Positions 8,944-17,151 of a DNA stretch of 35,327 nt are shown here, piece after piece; position 1 is the stretch's first letter, and every line of letters begins with the position of its first letter. The stretch comes from CAZDCZ01 sp964504155 (GTDB lineage: Bacteria > Bacteroidota > Bacteroidia > Bacteroidales > UBA12077). The notes under the pieces are model-generated. The model searched no databases. It was not told where the DNA came from and saw only the letters and a program-made list of their open reading frames with translations. The stretch lies in the NCBI GenBank assembly GCA_964504155.1, contig CAZDCZ010000026.1, positions 1 to 35,327 on the forward strand. Reading direction: 5' to 3'. The position numbers and the translations under genes were made by a program.

Positions 8944-9725
8944 TGAGCGAATTAATAAAACATATTGAAGCCCCTGTATTAGATATAAAAAATTTATCTG
9001 TTTCGTACAATAAAGAGAAATATGCTGTGGCTAATGTTAGCGCAGGAATAAAAAAAAACAGAATCACTGCAATTATGGGACCCTCGGGTTGCGGAAAAAG
9101 CACCCTATTAAGAGCCATTAACAGAATGCACTCTCTTTATCCTAATATAGAAACTAAAGGGCAAATAGATTTGAATGGCAAAGACACATCTACTATGTCG
9201 GATATTATATTAAGACGTAAAATAGGAATGGTATTTCAGCGACCAAATCCTTTTCCGACTATGAGTATTTACGATAATGTAATTGCCGGATATAAATTAA
9301 ACGGAATTCGAATAAAAAAATCGGAAAGAGACGAAATTGTTGAAAAATCCTTAAGAGATGTATCACTTTGGGACGAAGTAAAAGACTCGTTAACAAATAA
9401 AGGAACATTCTTATCGGGAGGACAACAACAACGATTATGTATTGCTCGAGCATTAGCTTTTCTTCCCGATATAATACTTTTAGACGAACCTACTTCTGCT
9501 CTCGACCCGATTGCAACAAAAAAAGTAGAGGAATTATTAATCGAACTAAAAGAAAAATACACAATTATTCTGGTAACACATAATATGGCTCAGGCATCTC
9601 GAATTTCAGATTATTCAATGTTTATGTATCTTGGAGAATTAATTGAATACGGCAAAACAAAAAACATGTTTATTAATCCGATAAATGAGAAAACAGAAGA
9701 ATATTTAACAGGTAAATTTAGTTAA
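8943..9725 (+). CDS. pstB: Phosphate ABC transporter ATP-binding protein PstB
   Basis: A 260-residue ABC ATPase, the normal length for PstB. Walker A is GPSGCGKST (residues 46-54), the Q-loop context is GMVFQRPNPFP, a PstB hallmark, the signature is LSGGQQQRL (about 157-165), Walker B is ILLDEPTSALDP and the switch histidine is in VTHNM. The INRMHSLYPNIETKGQI region is also typical of PstB. It energises PstCA and is thought to relay transport status to PhoU and PhoR. Confidence 0.96.
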   Translation: MSELIKHIEAPVLDIKNLSVSYNKEKYAVANVSAGIKKNRITAIMGPSGCGKSTLLRAINRMHSLYPNIETKGQIDLNGKDTSTMSDIILRRKIGMVFQRPNPFPTMSIYDNVIAGYKLNGIRIKKSERDEIVEKSLRDVSLWDEVKDSLTNKGTFLSGGQQQRLCIARALAFLPDIILLDEPTSALDPIATKKVEELLIELKEKYTIILVTHNMAQASRISDYSMFMYLGELIEYGKTKNMFINPINEKTEEYLTGKFS

Positions 9726-9766
9726 CATAAAAACAAAGCCATTTATATTTCGGATTTCATTTATAA

Positions 9767-10471
9767 ATGCTTGCTAAAAACAAAATAGTTATGACAACAG
9801 ATTTAAGAAATAAACCCTATAACAAAATTCTTGTTGAATTTGAAGATTTTTCGAATCTCATACTTAAACAAATAGATTTGCTTAACAAAATATTTGAACT
9901 TTCTGAAAATACTATACCCAAAGAAATAACAAAACAACTAGCTGAAAATGAAAACAAAATAGATGAATTTGAAAACAAACTAGATAATCATATTATTAGA
10001 GCCATAGTTCTTTATAAGCCAGTTGCATCTGATTTAAGACATCTATTTGCTATTTATCGTATGGTTATTAATCTAGAGCGAATTGGCGACCTAATTATGA
10101 AAATTTATAAATTTCATATATTAAACAATTCATCAGAAGATCTTCATAACATGCTAAAACTTACATCAGAAATGGTTAATAATGCATTGCTTTCGTTTTT
10201 CAATAGCGACAAAAAACTTGCTGTATGGACAATTGAAAGAGATGATATAATTGACAAACTTAATCGTGAGTTTCTTAATAAAAAAATAGAAAATATTAAA
10301 ATAGAAGAAGAATCTAAGAGATTATTACAAGATTTGATTAACAAAAAAACTATAGCATCTTGTTTTGAACGGATTGCCGACCACTCAACAAATATAGCAG
10401 AGGCAACTATCTATTCTCTTTTAGGGAAAGATGTTAGACACACAAATAAAGATATTAATGAAGAAATATAA
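9767..10471 (+). CDS. phoU: Phosphate signalling complex protein PhoU
   Basis: A 234-residue all-helical protein made of two PhoU repeats, with the metal-binding type motifs D..R.....E...D in AIVLYKPVASDLRHLFAIYR..ERIGDL and ASCFERIADHSTNIAEA. It follows pstB by 41 bp. PhoU links Pst transport to inhibition of the sensor kinase when phosphate is plentiful. The first ATG (9767) and the ATG at 9791 are both possible starts; the second would give 226 residues, and nothing in the sequence settles it. Confidence 0.92.
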   Translation: MLAKNKIVMTTDLRNKPYNKILVEFEDFSNLILKQIDLLNKIFELSENTIPKEITKQLAENENKIDEFENKLDNHIIRAIVLYKPVASDLRHLFAIYRMVINLERIGDLIMKIYKFHILNNSSEDLHNMLKLTSEMVNNALLSFFNSDKKLAVWTIERDDIIDKLNREFLNKKIENIKIEEESKRLLQDLINKKTIASCFERIADHSTNIAEATIYSLLGKDVRHTNKDINEEI

Positions 10472-10479
10472 TTGCTATT

Positions 10480-10517
10480 AAGATATATTTTTATGAATTT
10501 TAAACATATCTTTTTTT
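10480..10517 (+). terminator. Possible terminator between phoU and phoB
   Basis: AAGATAT (10480-10486) pairs with ATATCTT (10506-10512), and seven T residues follow the C at 10510. The stem is AT-only and the loop is 19 nt, so it is weak. If it works, it would separate pst-phoU transcription from that of the two-component genes, whose start codon is 64 bp further on. Confidence 0.4.
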
Positions 10518-10580
10518 GGTATTCGTACTTAAACTATAATATAGCTTTTTACTATTAAGAATAAAATCATTAATACATAC

Positions 10581-11273
10581 ATGATGAAAGAACAAAAATA
10601 TAAATTATTAATTGTTGATGACGAAGAAGATTTATGCGAGATTCTTCAATTTAATCTGGAAGGAGAGGGTTTTGATACTGATATTGCCTATTCTGCCGAA
10701 GCTGCATTAAAAAAAGACATAGCAACATATAATTTAATTATTCTAGATGTAATGATGGGTAAAATGTCGGGATTTAAACTTGCAGAAAAAATTCGTAAAG
10801 AAATGAATCTTACTGTACCTATTATTTTTATTACAGCAAAAAACACAGAAAATGATTTACTTACAGGATTTAATTTGGGAGGAGACGATTATATCTCTAA
10901 ACCATTCTCTATTAATGAAGTTATTGTTCGTGTAAAAGCAGTAATAAAACGATCTCAAAAACAAAATATCTCAAAAAAACAATCAATTCGCATACAAGAT
11001 ATGATATTGGATTTCGAAAATAAAACTCTCCAAATAGAAGAAAAAGAAATACAACTAACAAAAAAAGAATATGAAATTCTTGCCTTATTATTAAAACGTA
11101 AAGGAAGAATATTTTCAAGAGAAGAAATATTTACTAAAGTATGGGATAGCAATACAATTGTAAGCGATCGTACAATAGATGTTCATATTACAAGACTCAG
11201 AAAAAAAATAGGTAAATATGGCGAACATATTAAAAGCAAATCAGGATTTGGTTACGCTTTTGAAAATTACTAA
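10581..11273 (+). CDS. phoB: PhoB/PhoP-type response regulator
   Basis: A 230-residue OmpR-family regulator. The receiver domain (about 7-122) has the acidic pair D13/D14, phosphoacceptor D56 in LILDVMMG, T85 and K107 (SKPF). The C-terminal winged helix (about 138-230) shows LTKKEYEILALLLKRKGRIFSREEIF and VSDRTIDVHITRLRKKIG, the recognition-helix region. It precedes the histidine kinase by 17 bp and follows the pst genes, so it is the obvious activator of the repeat array upstream of the porin. Two adjacent ATG codons exist; the second (10584) is equally plausible. Confidence 0.92.
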   Translation: MMKEQKYKLLIVDDEEDLCEILQFNLEGEGFDTDIAYSAEAALKKDIATYNLIILDVMMGKMSGFKLAEKIRKEMNLTVPIIFITAKNTENDLLTGFNLGGDDYISKPFSINEVIVRVKAVIKRSQKQNISKKQSIRIQDMILDFENKTLQIEEKEIQLTKKEYEILALLLKRKGRIFSREEIFTKVWDSNTIVSDRTIDVHITRLRKKIGKYGEHIKSKSGFGYAFENY

Positions 11274-11290
11274 AATTAAATAAAAATCTT

Positions 11291-13054
11291 ATGCTGAATA
11301 AATTAAGTATCCAAAAAAAACTATTGATATATGTTACAATAGTATTTACAGTATTTGCAATACTTGTATTTGTATTTCAATACAAACGCGAAAAAGATTT
11401 TAGAAAAGAAAAGTTAGAAAATACTCTAGATAATATTACTGAACTAACACATAAATATATCAAAAGTAAGAATTTTGTAGAAACAGGAAATTTCTATTTA
11501 CTTGATTCTATAAAAACATTTCTCCCTAAAGATAATATCAGAATCACAGTAATTGGTTCAACCGGAAATGTTATGTACGACAGCGAAATGCCTAATTATG
11601 ACACATTAGAAAATCATTTACATCGTCCGGAAATACAAACATCTATTTCAAACGATTTTGGATCAAATATTCGTAAATCGGAAACTACCGGGAATAGTTA
11701 TTATTATTATGCAAAATTCTATACTGATTATTATGTTAGAACAGCCGCTCTCTATAACATCGAAATCAAAGACTTTCTACAAGTAAAAAAACTTTTTATA
11801 ATATATTTATTTCTACTATTTCTTTTTTCATGTATTATATTAGTCCTGATAACTGAAAAACTAGGTGAAACATTCACAAAACTAAAAGACTTTGCGATAA
11901 AGTTAAGTAATGGCGAAGATGTTCCTGAAACTATTGAATTTCCAGATGATGAATTAGGAGTAATTAGTAGTCAGATTGTTACTATTTATAACAAGCTTAA
12001 TATTGCAAAAAATGAGATATCAGTTGAGAAAAATAAACTTTTTAGCCATTTGAATGTTTTAAATGAGGGGATCGCATTTTTTTCGTCTGATAAAGAAAAA
12101 ATACTTACAAATAACCACTTTATTCAATTTCTGAATTTAATTTCCGAAAAATCAACTATATCGGCAGATAAAATATTTGAAGTTAAAGAACTTGAACCTA
12201 TTACTCAATTTATTGACCAGCAATTACATAGCGATACACTTATTAATAATTATAACTTCCCGGAGATAACTAAAAATTTAATAAAAAACGATAAATACTT
12301 TAATATTCAATGTGTTTTCTTTCAGGACAAAAGTTTTGAAATAGTGATAAAAGATACCACTAAACTAGAAAAGCGAAGATTAATAAAACAACAAATGACA
12401 TCGAATATTGCACATGAGTTAAAAACACCAATATCCATTGTCATGGGATACCTTGAAACCCTTAAAAATACAGAAATCACAAAAGAAAAACAAAGCTATT
12501 TTATCGACAAAGCTTTTTCACAAGCCAATCGACTCTCCATTCTTATTGAGGAAATATCGGTACTTAATAAAATAGAAGAGGCTGGAGATCAATTTGTTTT
12601 TGAAACATTAAATTTAAATAAAATTGTTGCAGAAGTAAATGATAATTTAAAGCTAAGTTTAGAAAAAAAGAATATAACAGTAAATATTAAATTCGAAAAT
12701 CAAATTGTTTTGAATGGAAACAAATTCCTTTTATCATCAATATTTTATAATCTTTTTGAGAATGTAATAAAATATGGCAAAGGAAGTATTAATCTCACAA
12801 TATCGAACTATCTTAACGATAAAAATTACTATTACTTTTCATTTTCGAATACAGGAAGTGTTATTGAAAAAGAACATCTGTCTCGTATTTTTGAACGATT
12901 TTACAGAGTTGATTCCGGCCGTTCCAGAAAAACAGGTGGTACCGGTCTGGGATTAGCAATTGTTAAAAATGCTATTCAACTTCATGGAGGCGCAATATCT
13001 GCAAGAAATTATAAACTCGGAGGGATAGAATTTTTGTTTACACTTGCAAAATAA
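11291..13054 (+). CDS. phoR: PhoR-type sensor histidine kinase
   Basis: A 587-residue membrane kinase. Transmembrane segments lie at about 11-28 and 167-187, enclosing a periplasmic domain of roughly 140 residues. Then come a HAMP-like linker (about 188-245), a PAS-like region (about 250-350) and the catalytic core: H-box IAHELKTPISIVMGYLETL with phosphorylatable H375, N-box NLFENVIKYG, a G1-like region SFSNTGSVI and GGTGLGLAIVKNAIQLHGG. E. coli PhoR lacks a large periplasmic domain, so direct sensing outside the membrane is possible here; this is inference. It is the last gene of the pho locus, followed by IS debris. Confidence 0.92.
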   Translation: MLNKLSIQKKLLIYVTIVFTVFAILVFVFQYKREKDFRKEKLENTLDNITELTHKYIKSKNFVETGNFYLLDSIKTFLPKDNIRITVIGSTGNVMYDSEMPNYDTLENHLHRPEIQTSISNDFGSNIRKSETTGNSYYYYAKFYTDYYVRTAALYNIEIKDFLQVKKLFIIYLFLLFLFSCIILVLITEKLGETFTKLKDFAIKLSNGEDVPETIEFPDDELGVISSQIVTIYNKLNIAKNEISVEKNKLFSHLNVLNEGIAFFSSDKEKILTNNHFIQFLNLISEKSTISADKIFEVKELEPITQFIDQQLHSDTLINNYNFPEITKNLIKNDKYFNIQCVFFQDKSFEIVIKDTTKLEKRRLIKQQMTSNIAHELKTPISIVMGYLETLKNTEITKEKQSYFIDKAFSQANRLSILIEEISVLNKIEEAGDQFVFETLNLNKIVAEVNDNLKLSLEKKNITVNIKFENQIVLNGNKFLLSSIFYNLFENVIKYGKGSINLTISNYLNDKNYYYFSFSNTGSVIEKEHLSRIFERFYRVDSGRSRKTGGTGLGLAIVKNAIQLHGGAISARNYKLGGIEFLFTLAK

Positions 13055-13265
13055 AAATTAAATATAAATACAAATCAAGGCTTAAGTTATATTGATATTT
13101 AAAAATCTATTTTATAATTCAATCATCTTCAACGCTATTTATTCAGAACTTTGCATTTTCAACAAATTTCGTATGGACTTATTCGCATTTTTGTTCCACA
13201 TAAAAACCAATCTTAATAAATCTGATTATAACGAAGCTGTCAAAAAAGGTTAGATTATCATAAAC

Positions 13266-13307
13266 GAAGCCGAAGAACCGAGTGAAACGAGCTCAACATG
13301 ACATAAA
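13266..13307. repeat. Second copy of the 42-nt interspersed repeat
   Basis: 41/42 identical to 4675-4716 in the MITE-like element; the one difference is T against G at the third base before CAACATGAC-type sequence. Here the repeat overlaps the last codons and stop codon of the IS1595-like transposase, which identifies the IS end as the probable source of the MITE sequence. Confidence 0.8.
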
Positions 13308-13729
13308 TGTATTAGCAACACTTAATTCAATAATACTTTCAATAAATTCAGATTCTGTAAATTTTTCTTTTACATGAAACCAATTCATATAATTCTGTAA
13401 ATATTTTGATGCAAATCCAAGCAATTGCTTGCCAATCTAATTTTTCATGCGGCTAGGCATTGACTTTACATGTTGAATGTGATATTTCTTTTGTTTTACA
13501 TATTGCTTTAAGTCTGCTCTTAATACGCGATGTTCAATTGAATTATCTAATGCAAATCCTTTATAGCTAACATAACCGTCTGTGCACAAAACTGTTCTGT
13601 CTTTAACCCTATTTCCTATAGCCTGAGTTATGTTATCTTTTGTAATTCTATATAAACAAGCAACATTAATATCTATTGTGTTTTTTCGGTCGGCAAAAAC
13701 AATTACAGCTACTTGCTTATCGCTGACTC

Positions 13730-13760
13730 CGCTACCGCACGATTGTATCGTGTGGTAGCG
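13730..13760. repeat. GC-rich hairpin at the broken end of the IS1595 remnant
   Basis: Arms of 14 bp (13730-13743 and 13747-13760) with a 3-nt TGT loop. The only non-Watson-Crick pair is one G/T. The arms are clearly richer in G and C than their surroundings and sit exactly where transposase homology stops. No poly-T follows, so a terminator is unlikely. It may mark a recombination or insertion junction. Confidence 0.7.
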
Positions 13761-13852
13761 TGGCATTCATAAAATTAGTTTCACTTTTTATGAATCACAA
13801 GTCGCTCAATATAGTCAATAATGCAGATTAAATTTTAAACCACAAAAAAAAA

Positions 13853-13883
13853 TTGGAAAAAAACAAATTTATTTTTACCTTTG
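13853..13883 (+). promoter_or_regulatory. Promoter of the tetR-radical SAM operon
   Basis: TTG at 13853-13855 and TACCTTTG at 13876-13883 are separated by 20 bp, an exact match to the Bacteroidota -33/-7 pattern. The -7 box covers the upstream TTG codon at 13881, so the regulator must start at the ATG at 13911. Confidence 0.75.
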
Positions 13884-13896
13884 AATAATCGTTCAA
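13881..13896. promoter_or_regulatory. Candidate TetR operator
   Basis: TTGAA-N6-TTCAA inverted repeat overlapping the last bases of the -7 box and the expected transcription start. Repressors of the TetR family usually bind such palindromes in their own promoter, so autoregulation together with the radical SAM gene is likely, but this is inference. Confidence 0.55.
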
Positions 13897-13910
13897 TCAA
13901 AACTATTATT

Positions 13911-14489
13911 ATGTGTCCACGAAGCAAAGAACAATACGAAGAAATAAGAAAAATTAAACGGGATTTAATATTAAAAGCGGCTCTCGAACTTTTTGCAGAA
14001 AACGGATTTCACAATACTACAATTAATTCAATTGCACAAAAAACAAGCATCTCAAGTGGATTGCTTTATAATTATTTTGAAAGCAAAGATGATTTGCTAA
14101 AAAAAATTGTATCAAAGGGAATAACCGAAATAATAACATCTTTTGGGAATAACAAAAACGATATACTTACAAAAGATGAATTTGCTCATTATATTAAAGA
14201 AAACTTTAATATTATTAAAAACAACTTAAATTTCTGGAGACTTTACATTGCAATAATTATTCAGCCACCTGTACTCAAAATAGTAAAAGACGAAATTTTA
14301 AATTTATCTTCTCCCATCTTAAAAAAACTGGAAAATTATTTTACCACACAAGGAGTTAAAAATCCTGTTGCAGAAACTAAATTGTTTTCATCAATTATGG
14401 ATGGTGTTAGTATAAACTATGTTATTGATTCTGAAAATTTCCCGCTTGAAGATGTTATAAATTTAATTATTCTGAAATTTTGTTATTAA
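13911..14489 (+). CDS. TetR-family transcriptional regulator
   Basis: A 192-residue repressor-type protein from the ATG at 13911. The N-terminal HTH is typical of TetR_N: ILKAALELFAENGFHNTTINSIAQKTSISSGLLYNYFESKDDLL at about 20-63. The C-terminal ligand domain has no recognisable inducer signature. An upstream TTG start (13881) is excluded because it lies in the promoter. The gene is followed 33 bp later by the radical SAM gene, with which it probably forms an operon, and the pair is flanked on both sides by IS remnants, which suggests acquisition as a unit. Confidence 0.88.
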   Translation: MCPRSKEQYEEIRKIKRDLILKAALELFAENGFHNTTINSIAQKTSISSGLLYNYFESKDDLLKKIVSKGITEIITSFGNNKNDILTKDEFAHYIKENFNIIKNNLNFWRLYIAIIIQPPVLKIVKDEILNLSSPILKKLENYFTTQGVKNPVAETKLFSSIMDGVSINYVIDSENFPLEDVINLIILKFCY

Positions 14490-14522
14490 TTAAATCTTAA
14501 ATAAAACAAATAAATTTTTATC

Positions 14523-15959
14523 ATGAAAAACCACAAAATAGTAGTAAATGCCTTAAACAAAATTGTCAACCAGCAGCAACTTAGAAAAATCCTAACAAAG
14601 CAGTTAGACAAATACATTTATAAAAAAACCATAACAGACGACACAGAAAATTTAAAAAAAATACAATTAAAAAAATATGAATTTGTATCGGCTATGTTAC
14701 AATCTGCTGTTAGAAATATTGAAAAGGGTTATATATCAAAACAGGTTATAAAAAAACTTGTTGAAGTTTTGGTTGTAAATACTTTTTATAAAGATGAAGA
14801 TGGAAAACATGTTAGTACTACTGATGCTTTTGAAAAAAAATATGGGCAACTCCCTCCCAATTTTATTGTTTTATCGCCAACACAACGATGTAATTTAAAA
14901 TGTGTAGGATGCTATGCGTCAGCTAATGCAGAAACAACACCAACGTTGCCTTATGATATTGTTGATAGAATTGTTAAAGAAAATCACGATATTTACGGAA
15001 GCCATTTTGTTACGGTAAGTGGAGGAGAACCATTTATGTATAGAAGTGACGGAAAAACATTGCTTGATCTTTTTGAAAAATATAATGATACGTTTTTTTT
15101 AGTTTACACTAACGGAACATTAATAACTAAAGATGTTGCAAAAAAACTTGCAGAATTAGGAAATGTAACGCCTGCAATTTCTGTTGAGGGTTATGAAAAA
15201 GAAACTGACGAAAGAAGAGGCAAAGGAGTGTATAAAAAAATCTTGCAAACATTTGAAAACTTAAGAGAAGTAGGAGTTCCTTTTGGCATATCTGTTACAG
15301 CAACAAGCAAAAACGTTGACATATTACTTACTGATGAATTTTATGATTTATACTTTGATAAACTTGGAGCTACATACATGTGGCAATTCCAACTTATGCC
15401 TATTGGAAGAGGTAAAGACACTTTTGACTTAATGGTAAAACCCGAAGACAGAGTAAAACTATACAGAAAATGGGAATATGTTTTATCAGAAAAAAAATAT
15501 CTGTTAGCTGATTTTTGGAACAGCGCTGTGTTAGTAAACGGATGTATTGCTTATGGCAGATCACCCGGCGGTTATATTTACATTGACTGGAATGGTAATA
15601 TTATGCCTTGTGTATTTGTTCCCTATTCTGTTGATAATGTTTATGATTTGTATAAAAACAGTAAAACCATTGCTGATGCATTGTTTTCTGATTTTATGAA
15701 AAATGGCAGAAAATGGCAGAACGATTATGGAGTATCACACAAAAAAACACCTGACAATTGGTTAATGCCTTGCTCTATCAGGGACCATTATGAAAACTTT
15801 AAAAAATCAATTCTTCCAAGTAATGCTAGGCCGGAAAATAAGGAAGCTGCTGACATTATGAACGATAAAAAATACTATGAAGCATTAAAAAAATATGATG
15901 ATGAATTAAAAACATTTACTTCTAAAATTTGGGATGATGAATATATTAAATTTAATTGA
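14523..15959 (+). CDS. Uncharacterised radical SAM protein with extra C-terminal cysteines
   Basis: A 478-residue radical SAM enzyme. The [4Fe-4S] motif CX3CX2C is at C123, C127 and C130 (CNLKCVGC), followed by the SAM-contact motif VSGGEPF. About 110 residues of mostly charged helical sequence precede the core. Further cysteines at 341 (VNGCIAYG), 363 (IMPC) and 417 (LMPC) resemble a partial SPASM/twitch cluster region, so an auxiliary cluster is possible. The reaction is unknown. No precursor peptide, partner enzyme or transporter is seen beside it, and RiPP maturation is therefore unsupported. Control by the adjacent TetR protein is inferred from the shared promoter. A stem-loop terminator in its orientation lies about 305 bp downstream. 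Confidence 0.85.
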   Translation: MKNHKIVVNALNKIVNQQQLRKILTKQLDKYIYKKTITDDTENLKKIQLKKYEFVSAMLQSAVRNIEKGYISKQVIKKLVEVLVVNTFYKDEDGKHVSTTDAFEKKYGQLPPNFIVLSPTQRCNLKCVGCYASANAETTPTLPYDIVDRIVKENHDIYGSHFVTVSGGEPFMYRSDGKTLLDLFEKYNDTFFLVYTNGTLITKDVAKKLAELGNVTPAISVEGYEKETDERRGKGVYKKILQTFENLREVGVPFGISVTATSKNVDILLTDEFYDLYFDKLGATYMWQFQLMPIGRGKDTFDLMVKPEDRVKLYRKWEYVLSEKKYLLADFWNSAVLVNGCIAYGRSPGGYIYIDWNGNIMPCVFVPYSVDNVYDLYKNSKTIADALFSDFMKNGRKWQNDYGVSHKKTPDNWLMPCSIRDHYENFKKSILPSNARPENKEAADIMNDKKYYEALKKYDDELKTFTSKIWDDEYIKFN

Positions 15960-15960
15960 T

Positions 15961-16306
15961 TATTTAGCAGCCTAATTCCGTAATAAAGTTACTGCCCTCA
16001 AAGGTAGACGAAAGTTCGTTAAAAATGTTTTTGTTATTTATTTCCACTCTTCCTGAAATTATCACAATATTATACATGGTTGAATCAGAAGTAAGCGGAT
16101 AGTCATCTTTTAGATATTTTTGCTATGAAACATCTCTAAGATTTCATGTAGTACATCATCTTTTACTTCAGAGAAGATTGGAGACTGCTCGAGGTTATTA
16201 ACCCACATTGCAGAGAACGAGTTATAACTTTCTGATTTTAAGATGAGTTCTTTTTAAAAATTTCTGTAGATAGGTCTACAGATTTTTTTTCGGTAAAATG
16301 AGACAT
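15961..16306 (-). pseudogene. Frameshifted and truncated cyclic-nucleotide-binding (Crp/Fnr-like) gene
   Basis: The minus strand from the ATG at 16304-16306 reads MSHFTEKKSVDLSTEIFKK, shifts frame at the A5 run 16251-16255, continues as NLEQSPIFSEVKDDVLHEIL, shifts again at the A5 run 16117-16121, and ends YNIVIISGRVEINNKNIF..ITELGC before the TAA at 15961-15963. The pattern (sPiF, a turn, I.SGRVEI, F.ELG) is that of a cNMP-binding beta-roll. One extra A in each run restores a continuous frame of about 115 residues, still without a DNA-binding domain. The gene converges on the radical SAM gene, with stop codons almost touching. Decay or homopolymer sequencing error are both possible. Confidence 0.5.
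16264..16290 (+). terminator. Intrinsic terminator
   Basis: CTGTAGA (16264-16270), a 4-nt loop TAGG, TCTACAG (16275-16281), then a run of eight T residues (16283-16290). It is a strong plus-strand terminator and the first one downstream of the radical SAM gene. It overlaps the 5' end of the putative cNMP pseudogene, which weakens the claim that this reading frame was recently expressed. Confidence 0.7.
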
Positions 16307-16497
16307 ATTTATAGTTCATAAAATTGTATATCTGTTTTGTTTTTAGGGTCGGTTCTGTGCATTGCCATACAGATACGATTTCTTTTTTATATTATCAACT
16401 GTTGTGGTAACACATTTTTGTGTATTCATAATACGAGGACACTTCACAAAGTTGGACTCACTTTAAAATTCGGGGGGATTACGCATAAATTTTAGCA

Positions 16498-16597
16498 NNN
16501 NNNNNNNNNNNNNNNNNNNNNNNNNNNNNNNNNNNNNNNNNNNNNNNNNNNNNNNNNNNNNNNNNNNNNNNNNNNNNNNNNNNNNNNNNNNNNNNNN
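16498..16597. other. Scaffold gap of exactly 100 N
   Basis: The length is a placeholder, so the true distance is unknown. The ten bases before the gap (16488-16497) and the ten after it (16598-16607) are identical, AATTTTAGCA, so the contigs may in fact overlap. It falls inside the ISL3-like transposase remnant, a sequence likely to be repeated in the genome. Confidence 0.95.
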
Positions 16598-17151
16598 AAT
16601 TTTAGCATTAAAAGATTTAAATTAAGAATCTGTAATATCATTAAACCACTTTGCTAATTTTGTATATGCAATGCCTTTATCTTTTGTGTGAGAATATATC
16701 ATTCTAAGCCTATGTATTAAATCGTATGCATGCTTAATATCAGGATAAAAATCAAATAATACTTTAGAAGTGTATTTTTCATTATTTAATTTTGCATTTT
16801 CCATAGCATTTGTTTCATCATCAATAGCTTCCCATCTGTGTTTTACCCTTATTTCCTGTATTGCATCATAAGCTAATTTTTGAACATGAAAACAATCAAT
16901 AACTTTAGACGCATTGGGGAAATTTATTCTTACAAGCTATTGCAATCTCTATTACTCTTTCATTTTTGTTTTTCTTATCAATCCTTAATACAGTCTTTAT
17001 GCCTAATAAACTATCCAAGATATCAATAGAAAGGGCAAGGAACTACCATCCCGAATTATCTTTATAGACTTATGACAGACTATAGTTTTATTCTTACCCT
17101 TGTCTTATCTGTTAATAAATTTCAATTTAATATTTATTTTACAAACATAGG

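Larger units (their letters stand above)
13233..13760 (-). pseudogene. Truncated IS1595-family transposase with one terminal repeat
   Basis: The minus strand from about 13727 down to the TGA at 13293-13295 reads as the C-terminal half of an ISXO2/IS1595-type DDE transposase: SDKQVAVIVFADRKNTID, VLCTDGYVSYKGFA and HVLRADLKQYVK are diagnostic. A nonsense codon (TAG at 13437-13439, where the family has Trp) interrupts it; the frame then continues with YLQNYMNWFHVKEKF. The N-terminal part is missing, replaced at the break by a GC-rich hairpin (13730-13760). Beyond the stop codon is an end sequence reaching GAAGCTGTCAAAAAAGG at 13233, similar to the terminal sequence at 17152-17183. The element is dead on two counts: truncation and nonsense mutation. 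Confidence 0.8.

Noticed and set aside
9259..9562. Minus-strand frames of 64 and 97 codons opposite pstB
   Set aside because: Antisense shadows of the ABC ATPase gene; no homology and no initiation signals.
13881..13910. TTG start for the TetR protein
   Set aside because: The codon lies in the -7 promoter box and the operator palindrome; the ATG at 13911 is better placed.
16264..16290. Hairpin as an attenuator inside the cNMP gene on the minus strand
   Set aside because: The eight-T tract follows the stem only on the plus strand, so it fits a terminator for the radical SAM transcript.
14490..16310. RiPP precursor peptide next to the radical SAM enzyme
   Set aside because: No small frame with a leader/core pattern is present in the 33-bp upstream gap or downstream; the only downstream coding sequence is the cNMP-like pseudogene.
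16342..16429. A short minus-strand frame starting MNTQKCVTTTVD before the cNMP pseudogene
   Set aside because: Only 28 codons, no homology recognised, and it lies between IS debris and the pseudogene; extending it requires another assumed frameshift.
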